Origin: Lantana camara
Lineage: Eukaryota > Streptophyta > Magnoliopsida > Lamiales > Verbenaceae
Reading direction: 5' to 3'
Length of the DNA: 64,000 nucleotides
NCBI GenBank assembly: GCA_037501455.1
Contig: CM074855.1
Location: 30,289,001-30,353,000, forward strand
A program made the position numbers and the translations under genes. Below, one piece after another: positions 33,893 through 45,940 of the stretch (positions are counted from its first letter, which is position 1; every line of letters begins with the position of its first letter). Under the pieces are notes generated by a model. That model saw nothing but the letters and a program-made list of their open reading frames with translations. It had not been told where the DNA came from and did not search any database.

Positions 33893-36800
33893 TCAAAGCC
33901 ATTCTAAAGCTACTCTAAGTCCCATCTTCTGAAGATGACCTTGGAAAGCTTCTCGACTAAGGGGTTTAGTAAGTGGATCTGCCACGTTCTCTGCTGATGT
34001 GACCCTCTCAATTTGCACATCTCCCTTTTTGATAATATCACGGATTAGGTGATACTTCCTCATAATGTGCTTGGTCCGTTGGTGAGATCTTGGTTCTCTT
34101 GCTTGAGCAACCGCCCCAGTGTTGTCACAAAACACAGTAATAGGGTCTTTCATACTAGGAACAACATTCAACTCTTGAATGAAGTTTCTAATCCAAACAC
34201 CTTCCTTAGCTGCATCATTTGCAGCTAAGTATTCGGCCTCAGTGGTCGAATCTGCAATGTTTGTTTGCTATGGAACTCTTCCAACTCACTGCTCCGCCGT
34301 TTAGGCAGAAAATGTATCCTGACATTGACTTAAAATCATCTAAGTCAGATGCAAAGCTTGCATCGCAGTATCCTTCGATAGTAAGATCTTTCTGACCTCC
34401 GTAAACTAAGAATAAGTCTTTAGTACTTTTCAAGTACTTAAGAATATTTTTCACGGCAGCCCAGTGACCATCTCCAGGGTCAGATTGGAAACGACTTGTT
34501 ACACTAAGTGCATAAGCCACATCCGGTCGAGTACATAACATTGCATACATTATGCTACCTATTGCTGATGCATAAGGTGTATGAGTCATTCTTTCCTTCT
34601 CAAGGTTAGTCTTAGGACACATCTTTTTTGAAAGACATGTTCCTACACTCATAGGAAGGTTCTTCACCTTTGCTGACTCCATATTGAATCTCTTCAATAC
34701 TTTGTCAATGTACATCGACTGTGATAGTCCTATTAACCTTCTAGATCTATCTCTATAGATTTTAATTCCAAGGATATAGGACGCATCACCAAGATCTTTC
34801 ATCTCGAATTGGTTCGATAACCATAACTTAGTCACTTTCATGTCATCCTTCGAATTCCCAATAAGAAGGATGTCATCAACATAAAGTACTAAGAATTGCA
34901 CTGAGGTCTCCAATTCCTTTCTATACACACATGATTCCTTCGAAATTTGGATGAAACCAAACGCTTTGACTGATTCATCAAATCGAATGTTCCAATTCCT
35001 AGAAGCCTGTTTCAATCCATAGATTGATCTTTGGAGTTTGCAAACCTTTTGCTCACTCCCACTGAATGTGAAACCTATGGGTTGCTCCATATAGATGTCT
35101 TTGTCAATGTCACCATTGAGAAAGGTAGTTTTCACATCCATTTGCCATATCTCATAGTCATAATATGCAGCAATGGCAAGCATGATCCGAATAGACTTTT
35201 GCATTGCAACTGGCGAAAAAGTTTCATCAAAGTCCACGCCGGGTCTTTGAGTGAATCCTTTTGCAACCAGTCTTGCTTTGTAGGCTGCAATGCTTCCATC
35301 AACTCCAAGCTTTCTCTTAAAGATCCATTTGCAACCTATGGGTTTGACCCCATCAGGCAAATCTACCAAGGTCCAAACTTGGTTGGAGTTCATGGAGTCC
35401 ATTTCGGATTTCATGGCCTCTATCCACTGTTCAGAGTCAGAATCTGAAAGTGCCTCCTCATATGTTCAAGGATCATTATCCTTTTGAGAGATTTCATGGA
35501 AGAATCCATACCATCTCTCCGGCTGTCTAGGAGTGCGTTCAGAACGCCTTAGAGGAGGATTTTCATGTGTATCGAAATTCGTGATTGGTTGTGGTTGATC
35601 AGTAGGGGACATTTCTTCAGTGGGTGGCGTGGGGTCACTTTGTACTTCTTCTAATTCTATGATCTTGCCTTTCTTTTCTTTAAGGAACGGTTCCTCAAGA
35701 AAAGTGGCATTTCTTGAAACAAACACCTTTTGCTCAGATTGATCATAGAAGTAGTATCCTATGGATTCCTTAGGATAACCTACAAAGTAGCATAAGTTAG
35801 AACGAGATTCTAACTTATCTCCCACTGTCCTCTTCATGTAAGCAGGACAACCCCAAATTCTTAAGTAAGAATAACTAGGGATTTTACCATGCCACATTTC
35901 ATAGGGCGTTGTAGGGACTGACTTAGAGGGAACTAGATTCAAAATCTTTGCTGCACTTTCTAGGGCATAACCCCAGAAAGAAGGTGGTAAGTCAGTGAAA
36001 CTCATCATGAAACGAACCATATCAAGTAGGGTTCGATTCCTTCTCTCAGAAACTCCATTAAGCTGAGGAGTTCCCGGAGGAGTCCACTGAGAGACAATCC
36101 CATTATCTTTGAGATGATTAAGGAATTCTTCACTAAGATACTCGCCTCCTCGATCAGATCGAAGTGCTTTGATCTTGTGACCAGCTTGGTTCTCAACCTC
36201 CTTTTGAAATTCTAAGAATTTCTCAAAAGCTTCAGATTTATACTTCATCAAGTATACATAACCATACCGACTGAAGTCATCAGTAAAGGTTATGAAATAC
36301 TGATGATTGTTTCTTGTGCTTACACTGAGCGGTCCACAAACATCAGTATGGATCAAATCCAAAACCTTAGTGGCACGTTCCACAGTTCCTTTAAAAGGGA
36401 CTTTGGACATTTTTCCTTTGAGACAGGATTCACAAGAAGTTAACTCCTTAAGATCATTTTCAGAGAATGATCCTAAAGTGTTTATCTTGCTAATTCTGTT
36501 CTTGGAAATGTGTCCTAATCTAGCATGCCATAAGGGAGCTGAAACTTTGTCATCTCTCTTACGCTTCATTTCTCGTTGTATATTCATAATATTGATATTT
36601 TGAGTTAGGTAAAGTCCATTACTTAGAGTACCGATGTGAACGGAAGAGTTGTTCCGTTTGATAAAGTATTTACCATTCTTAATATAAGTTTCATAACCTT
36701 CACAATCTAATATTGGAACTGAAATTATATTACGAATAATGCTCGGTACATAAAGGACTTTATTTAAGACTAACTCAAAACTACCTAAATCTAATCTAAT

Positions 36801-37814
36801 TGTGCCTAAAGCTCGAGCTTTAACGTTTGAGCCATCGCCGATCTTCAAGACACATTCTCCTTCTTTGAGTTGTTGGACTTCACTTAGCATCTGTACATCA
36901 TTACAGATATGAGTTCCACAACCGGTATCAAGTACCCAAGAACTAGAATTAATAGAAAGATTTACTTCAACGAGAAAGATACCTTTCTTTAGAGTAGCCT
37001 TGTACTCTAGGCAGTTTCTCCTCCAATGTCCCGCTTTGCCACAATGGAAGCGAAGATCCTCTTTCTTCTCACGCTTCTTCTTTTGGGCCTTCCCCTTCGA
37101 AATGCCACCAATGGGCCTAAGGGGTTTCTTCTTCTTCTTTTGGGCTTTCTTGCCCTTACCTTTAGAAGGCCCAGAAGAGAAAGATGGAGCATTCACCATC
37201 AAAACCTTATTGTCCTTCTTGATCGTGCTTTCAGCAGTCACAAGCTGACTAATCAGCTCAGCTACAGTATCACCAGCATGATTCATATTGAAGTTAAGGA
37301 CAAATGGGTTGAATGATGGTGGGAGCGAAGCTAGCAACAAATCCACTGAAAGCTCATCTTTCAGTGGCATGTCCATGGAAGCAAGTTTCTCAGTAAGGGC
37401 GAGAAACTTGAGTCCATAATCATGGACACTTGAACCTTCCCTCATTCTTTAGTGGAACAATTCCTTTGAAGTGTTATACCTTGTAACACGTTCATGAGGG
37501 CGGTAAAGTTGCTCTAACTGGTCGTAAATCTCCCAAGCAAATTCCATGGCCTCATGTTGCCTTTGCAAGTCCGGAGACATGTTAGCCAACATAAGGCAAT
37601 GAGCTTGGAGATTATCATCCTTCCACTTCTGAATCGCATCCCGCTCGGCCCGAGTGGGAGCCTCCCCTTCGGGACTAGGCTCCCCTTCGAAGAGAACATA
37701 AGTTCTCTTCTCAGAATCTAAAATGATTTTTAGATTCCTCAGCCAATCAGAATAGTTGGGACCAGTCAACTTGTTTGACTCGAGGATCGATACAAGAGGG
37801 TTTTTGGTTGCCAT
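33893..37814 (-). pseudogene. Copia gag-pol, unit 1 (defective)
   Basis: A single gag-pol reading in order: Gag (starts MATKNPLVSILESNKL at 37814), zinc knuckle, protease (VLDTGCGTH), integrase (H2C2 zinc motif LWHARLGH...CESCLKG, then catalytic HTDVCGP, SDRGGEY and SERRNR), reverse transcriptase (KARLVAKGFTQ, YGLKQASR, YVDD) and RNase H (33893-34171, CDNTGAVAQA...ADPLTKPLS). Breaks: TAA within gag at 37449-37451; TGA between integrase and reverse transcriptase near 35466; a 1-base frameshift before RNase H near 34240; and the first zinc-knuckle Cys changed to Arg (RFHCGKAGHWRRNC). Unit 2 shares all of these. The element cannot make a full polyprotein. Confidence 0.92.
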
Positions 37815-38020
37815 TTCAAAACACGTAGAGAATCACAGAATCTACGACCTAAATGGTAAAACAGAGAACTAGTGAGCATGCTGAATTATAACGATATACA
37901 AAAGATAAGGTCTTTAATCTAATGTAGCTCCCACTGTTTTTCAAAGATCTATAATTCCCAAAGATCTAAGAGGAACACGTTTCCCAATGGGTACTAAGAT
38001 CCTAGGCATTTTACCTCGAA

Positions 38021-38340
38021 CCCACGACTCGCGGACATTCTAAGTAAGAACCCTAGGTAGGTACAACTTACCAATTCTAACACCTTTAGAACTCTTAGTA
38101 CTTGTTTTTGCATCACCTATCTTTCAATATGGACCCCGACTCGTGCGACATCCATATTTACTTAGGCGTTAAGCTTAACCCATCAATCATAAGATCATGA
38201 CCAAAACTTAGTTCGAATGACCTACGACTCGGGGACATCGCCCTTGCTAAAATTGACCACAAAATATTGACCATTTAAAATGATCAATTAGGTAACTAAG
38301 AACTAATATGCTCCACTAGTTATCCCACGACTCGCGGACA
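38021..38340 (-). repeat. Four-copy motif in the copia leader
   Basis: CCCACGACTCGCGGACAT at 38021, variants near 38133 and 38221, and CCCACGACTCGCGGACA at 38324, spaced about 110, 90 and 100 bases. The same four occur in unit 2 (46147-46466) and, closer to consensus, in the third element (about 58646-58964). Confidence 0.8.
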
Positions 38341-39466
38341 ATAACTAGCTTCACTTACTAAACTTAAAACCTATTGATGGAATGCTAGGAATTTAATTCA
38401 AAATTTGCATCTCGAATTAAACACCTATTTGTTCGAAATTAGCTTAATATTTAATGGGAATTTTCGAATCAACCGGAGAGTTGTCCGGTTCGACCTCACC
38501 AACATATATGTTATCCAATTTTATTTGTCTTGATTAATGCAAGTACACTTAAATGCATTTCAAACAAGCACATAAACAGATAACATGTCCTAGCATGATA
38601 CTAACATGTAATGATCATGGGTTCTACCTATCTTATGCGTGATATGTGGGAGCCACTCCACAATCACAAGTTCTAATATACATGCCACATAAACAGTTTA
38701 AATCACATAAGGGAAAGCGGTAACAAAATACGAGCCCTATCTCTATTACATTTAACAATTGAGATTCCCCTCCCTAACATGTTGAGGGGTCTTCACTTAT
38801 GGCCTCCTTGTTACTTGAATGTGGTCTATCTTACTCCATGGGTGCATTGTCTCCAAAATGAAAATAAAATCTCACCACCTATCTCTACTCTCAAATTACA
38901 ATAAAAAGAAAAGGACATAAAGTAATAAGGCTCAATCTTCATATTGGCCTTAGACAATTACACGGGGCATACCCCGGCCTAAAAAACAGTAATATGGAAA
39001 GCCACATAATAAATCACATAACAGTACACACATAAGTGAGGCTCCAACCTCAATTGAAAAACGCAACTATAGGGCTCCAACCCCAATTTAAACCATCCAT
39101 GTGCATAAATTAAAACCATACATAGATCTAAACCCATGATCACCTAACATGCTTTTGCGAGAATTTAAATTTAACCAATAAATTAAAATTCCCGTTTCAA
39201 GTCCTAATGACTTAAAACACGACTTGATGCGAGTCTTATTTATAAAAGTTTTCAATAAATCCCAATTTACCAAAACAAATAAAATTCCAATTAATTTCTA
39301 AAAATTAATAATTTTATCAAAGATGTATTTTCCCAAAATATAAACCGTTTCAATTTCTCAAAAATCCCAATTTCAAGTTTTTATTCAAAAATTAAAAAAT
39401 AAAATTTTAAAATTAAAATAAAATTGGGACTGGATTGCACGATAAACGAAAAAACGGATTACGAAA

Positions 39467-39758
39467 ACGGGGCCCTTGCACGAGAAGGGGCCGCTCGTCG
39501 CAGGCATGCGCGCGCGCGCACACGACTTGGCCGCGCGCACTCGACAAGGAAGGCAGGCGGCCTGGGCGAGCCATCCCGTACGCCTTGCGGGATTCTCGCC
39601 CAGCCTGGGCGGACGGCGTCGGCAGCCCTGGGCGCGCCCGGAACACCTCCCGCGCGGTTGCGGGAGGGAGTAGGCGCACGGCCTGCGCACGCCTAGGACA
39701 GGCGGGCAGCGGCGCGCGAAGCCCGCGCGAGCGACGCCTTCGCGCGCGGGGTTTTGCT
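39467..39758 (-). repeat. GC-rich hairpin island in copia leader, unit 1
   Basis: About 290 bases of very GC-rich sequence within AT-rich flanks. Hairpins include CCTCCCGCGCGG...GCGGGAGG (39646-39667) and a longer one closing GGGCGAG/CTCGCCC (about 39563-39601). Overlapping ORFs on both strands are by-products of GC content. The unit 2 copy is 47593-47884. Confidence 0.85.
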
Positions 39759-40030
39759 TGTTCGTCGTAATCCGGGTTTTGTTTCGTGTTTTCGTTCAAA
39801 AGCAAAACCAATCCAAGAAATCCAAAAAACAGTTTATACAGTTTCAAATCTAAAATAGTTTTCAAAAATTAAATTTTGCAAAAACCAATTTTTAGAAACT
39901 TTCAGGAAAAAATACAGTTTCGTAATTCAGGCTTTCTAAAACAATTACAAATACTTAATCGCATCAAGCCTAAGAATTTCTACCAAATTCAGTATAATTG
40001 AGACGAATCAGAAACACGATTTAAGAGGTG

Positions 40031-40042
40031 GCTCTGATACCA
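40031..40042 (-). other. Primer-binding site, tRNA-Met, unit 1
   Basis: Minus-strand TGGTATCAGAGC, the standard copia PBS complementary to initiator tRNA-Met, two bases from LTR 2. The unit 2 equivalent is 48157-48168. Confidence 0.92.
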
Positions 40043-40044
40043 CT

Positions 40045-42002
40045 TGTTGGAAAACACGAATCAGAAAGCAGCGGAATTTAAAAAATTTCCCAACAAAAGG
40101 ACCTTGGACTCGCAATCGTGTAACCAAATTCGTAGAGATAGAAAACTTACTTTTCTTTTTATTCTTTCTTGAAGCGTTTCAAGCCACCCAAGAACGCTCT
40201 TCTCGCGGCTTGATCCCCTCTCCTTGGTAAAGCTCGAATCTTCAAACTTCTAACTTGAAGTCTCTAGAGAAAGTCCACCAACTTGATCACAATCTAACTA
40301 GTAAGGATGCTAGTTCTCTAGTTAGTGTTTAGGCCTAACCTAGGGTTTTATTTAATCTTGGAGAAAGAAAGGTGTTCAACACATGAACCAAAAGAATTGC
40401 CAATTAGCTCTCTAAGGGGAGCATGCTCCCCTATATATAGGAAAGGGAAGGGGCGGCCGAACCTAGTCCTTATGGACTAAGGATTTGGTCCCTCTCTCCT
40501 ATTACTTGATCATCAAGTAATTTTGACTTTGACTTTGAATTCTAATTCAAATCAACTTTCAAGAGAGCTAAAATATCCAAACTATTTTTGGATAATTTTA
40601 TACTTTATTTATTTAAAATAAATAACTTATTTTATCTAATTAATTAATTCATAATTAATTAACTAGATTATTTTTCTCCAAAATTAGACTTTCTTTTTAA
40701 TCCAAAATTAAACCAAAGTCTATTAAATAATTAACACATTTAATTATTTAACATATAATATACAATATATATATTTATACACGTGTGGGACACGTGTCAC
40801 TCACGTGACCCACACGTGTGGTTTCACACGTGTGGAACCCTCTTGGCCCGATTAACTCGTTTAATCATTTTCAAGCCTCAACTCATGTAACCAAGTTGTT
40901 GTGTGTGACCCTCTAGGTTCTCAATTCAATTAGCAGTGACCCTAATTGATTAATTCACTAATTAATTAATCAGTCCACAGATTAAACGACCATAGTCTAG
41001 CAACAGGTGTTTAACCCCCTAGCAACAGGTGTTTAACCCCTAGCTGAATTGGAATGTTCGGATTCGACAGAACCTTTAATTCATTGATTCATGTGAGATA
41101 CAATCCTCCTACTTACTATCTCTCAACCAAGATCTAGGGCAAGGGAATAATCAGAACCCTAATAATCCGGTCTTAAAGCTAAGTGCATTTCAAATCCAGT
41201 TGATCTCAATCCAAGAAACCCTTTTCTTGAAGTCTTGATCTACTGCCTTGGCTAATGACTCCATATGGCATATGAATGACTTAGACAATAAGAAATCACC
41301 TTGCAAATGCAAGTGTAGGTCCTTTCTTGATTCTCATTCACTTTCATGAATCACTTGTGCAGCCCCAGCATAAGCCTTGAATCAGTTATCTAAGGCGACA
41401 CCCTTTAAAGCTTATACCTAAGACTACAGAGTTAACTCATAAAGTGACAAGGAACCTCAAGTCTAAGGATCAATTAATCACATCAATGACTCGTGAGATA
41501 TTTCCTAATATGGAAGTTTCCATTTCCTGAAATAGAAACTTCCTTTCCCATTTAGGAATGTTCTCACCCGGGGCACCTCAGTGAACTTACTTATTAAAGT
41601 AAGCACCCTCATGTATCACGCACGTGTCAACTATACACTTTGCGCCTCCATGGAACAAGGTGGTCCTTCTTAAGGGTGTGATCCCACAAGTAAGCCTTAG
41701 AGGAGTCAGGTTGACACTCCCACTGTCTGTAGGACTCATCGGCTTGGAGTATTTTACTAATCATGACTTATGTGATATAGGGCTCGTTTCATGAACCATT
41801 TCACCTAAATGGTAGAGTCCTAAAGTCATCAGGATTAGGGGAGTTCTTATACATGCACAGCTAAAGTAAACGCATACCAAACAAGAGCATATAAAGAAGT
41901 GTTGCCTCAATTCGTTATTTCATTCAAAGATTGTTTGTGATTACAATAAGGAAAAGCACAAAGCGGATATACAATCGGCTTTCTAGGGCACTATTCCTAA
42001 CA
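40045..42002 (-). repeat. Copia LTR 2 (middle, shared by both units)
   Basis: Acts as 5' LTR of unit 1 and 3' LTR of unit 2, 1958 bp. It shares two derived bases with LTR 1 in its right part (41626, 41653) and follows LTR 3 at several sites on its left, as expected of a recombinant. Confidence 0.9.
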
Positions 42003-42018
42003 ATCTCCCACTTGCCCG

Positions 42019-45000
42019 TCAAAGCCATTCTAAAGCTACTCTAAGTCCCATCTTCTGAAGATGACCTTGGAAAGCTTCTCGACTAAGGGGTTTAGTAAGT
42101 GGATCTGCCACGTTCTCTGCTGATGTGACCCTCTCAATTTGCACATCTCCCTTTTTGATAATATCACGGATTAGGTGATACTTCCTCATAATGTGCTTGG
42201 TCCGTTGGTGAGATCTTGGTTCTCTTGCTTGAGCAACCGCCCCAGTGTTGTCACAAAACACAGTAATAGGGTCTTTCATACTAGGAACAACATTCAACTC
42301 TTGAATGAAGTTTCTAATCCAAACACCTTCCTTAGCTGCATCATTTGCAGCTAAGTATTCGGCCTCAGTGGTCGAATCTGCAGTGTTTGTTTGCTATGGA
42401 ACTCTTCCAACTCACTGCTCCGCCGTTTAGGCAGAAAATGTATCCTGACATTGACTTAAAATCATCTAAGTCAGATGCAAAGCTTGCATCGCAGTATCCT
42501 TCGATAGTAAGATCTTTCTGACCTCCGTAAACTAAGAATAAGTCTTTAGTACTTTTCAAGTACTTAAGAATATTTTTCACGGCAGCCCAGTGACCATCTC
42601 CAGGGTCAGATTGGAAACGACTTGTTACACTAAGTGCATAAGCCACATCCGGTCGAGTACATAACATTGCATACATTATGCTACCTATTGCTGATGCATA
42701 AGGTGTATGAGTCATTCTTTCCTTCTCAAGGTTAGTCTTAGGACACATCTTTTTTGAAAGACATGTTCCTACACTCATAGGAAGGTTCTTCACCTTTGCT
42801 GACTCCATATTGAATCTCTTCAATACTTTGTCAATGTACATCGACTGTGATAGTCCTATTAACCTTCTAGATCTATCTCTATAGATTTTAATTCCAAGGA
42901 TATAGGACGCATCACCAAGATCTTTCATCTCGAATTGGTTCGATAACCATAACTTAGTCACTTTCATGTCATCCTTCGAATTCCCAATAAGAAGGATGTC
43001 ATCAACATAAAGTACTAAGAATTGCACTGAGGTCTCCAATTCCTTTCTATACACACATGATTCCTTCGAAATTTGGATGAAACCAAACGCTTTGACTGAT
43101 TCATCAAATCGAATGTTCCAATTCCTAGAAGCCTGTTTCAATCCATAGATTGATCTTTGGAGTTTGCAAACCTTTTGCTCACTCCCACTGAATGTGAAAC
43201 CTATGGGTTGCTCCATATAGATGTCTTTGTCAATGTCACCATTGAGAAAGGTAGTTTTCACATCCATTTGCCATATCTCATAGTCATAATATGCAGCAAT
43301 GGCAAGCATGATCCGAATAGACTTTTGCATTGCAACTGGCGAAAAAGTTTCATCAAAGTCCACGCCGGGTCTTTGAGTGAATCCTTTTGCAACCAGTCTT
43401 GCTTTGTAGGCTGCAATGCTTCCATCAACTCCAAGCTTTCTCTTAAAGATCCATTTGCAACCTATGGGTTTGACCCCATCAGGCAAATCTACCAAGGTCC
43501 AAACTTGGTTGGAGTTCATGGAGTCCATTTCGGATTTCATGGCCTCTATCCACTGTTCAGAGTCAGAATCTGAAAGTGCCTCCTCATATGTTCAAGGATC
43601 ATTATCCTTTTGAGAGATTTCATGGAAGAATCCATACCATCTCTCCGGCTGTCTAGGAGTGCGTTCAGAACGCCTTAGAGGAGGATTTTCATGTGTATCG
43701 AAATTCGTGATTGGTTGTGGTTGATCAGTAGGGGACATTTCTTCAGTGGGTGGCGTGGGGTCACTTTGTACTTCTTCTAATTCTATGATCTTGCCTTTCT
43801 TTTCTTTAAGGAACGGTTCCTCAAGAAAAGTGGCATTTCTTGAAACAAACACCTTTTGCTCAGATTGATCATAGAAGTAGTATCCTATGGATTCCTTAGG
43901 ATAACCTACAAAGTAGCATAAGTTAGAACGAGATTCTAACTTATCTCCCACTGTCATCTTCATGTAAGCAGGACAACCCCAAATTCTTAAGTAAGAATAA
44001 CTAGGGATTTTACCATGCCACATTTCATAGGGCGTTCTAGGGACTGACTTAGAGGGAACTAGATTCAAAATCTTTGCTGCACTTTCTAGGGCATAACCCC
44101 AGAAAGAAGGTGGTAAGTCAGTGAAACTCATCATGAAACGAACCATATCAAGTAGGGTTCGATTCCTTCTCTCAGAAACTCCATTAAGCTGAGGAGTTCC
44201 CGGAGGAGTCCACTGAGAGACAATCCCATTATCTTTGAGATGATTAAGGAATTCTTCACTAAGATACTCGCCTCCTCGATCAGATCGAAGTGCTTTGATC
44301 TTGTGACCAGTTTGGTTCTCAACCTCCTTTTGAAATTCTAAGAATTTCTCAAAAGCTTCAGATTTATACTTCATCAAGTATACATAACCATACCGACTGA
44401 AGTCATCAGTAAAGGTTATGAAATACTGATGATTGTTTCTTGTGCTTACACTGAGCGGTCCACAAACATCAGTATGGATCAAATCCAAAACCTTAGTGGC
44501 ACGTTCCACAGTTCCTTTAAAAGGGACTTTGGACATTTTTCCTTTGAGACAGGATTCACAAGAAGTTAACTCCTTAAGATCATTTTCAGAGAATGATCCT
44601 AAAGTGTTTATCTTGCTAATTCTGTTCTTGGAAATGTGTCCTAATCTAGCATGCCATAAGGGAGTTGAAACTTTGTCATCTCTCTTACGCTTCGTTTCTC
44701 GTTGTATATTCATAATATTGATATTTTGAGTTAGGTAAAGTCCATTACTTAGAGTACCGATGTGAACGGAAGAGTTGTTCCGTTTGATAAAGTATTTACC
44801 ATTCTTAATATAAGTTTCATAACCTTCACAATCTAATATTGGAACTGAAATTATATTACGAATAATGCTCGGTACATAAAGGACTTTATTTAAGACTAAC
44901 TCAAAACTACCTAAATCTAATCTAATTGTGCCTAAAGCTCGAGCTTCAACGTTTGAGCCATCGCCGATCTTCAAGACACATTCTCCTTCTTTGAGTTGTT

Positions 45001-45940
45001 GGACTTCACTTAGCATCTGTACATCATTACAGATATGAGTTCCACAACCGGTATCAAGTACCCAAGAACTAGAATTAATAGAAAGATTTACTTCAACGAG
45101 AAAGATACCTTTCTTTAGAGTAGCCTTGTACTCTAGGCAGTTTCTCCTCCAATGTCCCGCTTTGCCACAATGGAAGCGAAGATCCTCTTTCTGCTCACGC
45201 TTCTTCTTTTGGGCCTTCCCCTTCGAAATGCCACCAATGGGCCTAAGGGGTTTCTTCTTCTTCTTTTGGGCTTTCTTGCCCTTACCTTTAGAAGGCCCAG
45301 AAGAGAAAGATGGAGCATTCACCATCAAAACCTTATTGTCCTTCTTGATCGTGCTTTCAGCAGTCACAAGCTGACTAATCAGCTCAGCTACAGTAGCACC
45401 AGCATGATTCATATTGAAGTTAAGGACAAATGGGTTGAATGATGGTGGGAGAGAAGCTAGCAACAAATCCACTGAAAGCTCATCTTTCAGTGGCATGTCC
45501 ATGGAAGCAAGTTTCTCAGTAAGGGCGAGAAACTTGAGTCCATATTCATGGACACTTGAACCTTCCCTCATTCTTTAGTGGAACAATTCCTTTGAAGTGT
45601 TATACCTTGTAACACGTTCATTAGGGCGGTAAAGTTGCTCTAACTGGTCGTAAATCTCCCAAGCAAATTCCATGGCCTCATGTTGCCTTTGCAAGTCCGG
45701 AGACATGTTAGCCAACATAAGGCAACGAGCTTGGAGATTATCATCCTTCCACTTCTGAATCGCATCCCGCTCGGCCCGAGTGGGAGCCTCCCCTTCGGGA
45801 CTAGGCTCCCCTTCGAAGAGAACATAAGTTCTCTTCTCAGAATCTAAAATGATTTTTAGATTCCTCAGCCAATCAGAATAGTTGGGACCAGTCAACTTGT
45901 TTGACTCGAGGATCGATACAAGAGGGTTTTTGGTTGCCAT
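42019..45940 (-). pseudogene. Copia gag-pol, unit 2 (defective)
   Basis: Offset exactly 8126 from unit 1, with the same domain order and the same breaks: TAA in gag at 45575-45577, TGA before reverse transcriptase near 43592, frameshift before RNase H near 42366, and the Cys-to-Arg zinc knuckle. A few substitutions distinguish it, including HEYGLKF in place of HDYGLKF and KMTVGDK in place of KRTVGDK. Shared breaks mean the copies were already defective when the tandem formed. Confidence 0.92.

Larger units (their letters stand above)
37815..40030 (-). other. Long untranslated leader of copia unit 1
   Basis: About 2.2 kb between PBS and gag ATG, with no conserved ORF. It contains four spaced copies of a CCCACGACTCGCGGACA-type motif (38021-38340) and a GC-rich island (39467-39758). 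Long leaders are known in Angela/BARE elements. The unit 2 equivalent is 45941-48156. Confidence 0.75.

Noticed and set aside
35031..35447. 138-codon plus-strand ORF (repeated at 43157-43573 and partly at 55676-56092)
   Set aside because: Antisense shadow of the conserved reverse transcriptase; repeated only because the element is repeated.
37981..38060. tRNA-like wording (GTGGGTTCGAGG on the minus strand) in the copia leader
   Set aside because: Only a T-loop-like phrase; no matching acceptor, D or anticodon arms could be found.
39413..39865. Overlapping ORFs of 90-150 codons on both strands in the GC-rich island (also at 47539-47991 and 60090-60515)
   Set aside because: They are Arg/Ala/Pro-rich readings in several frames at once, are not conserved between elements, and lie in the untranslated leader. 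GC richness removes stops by chance.
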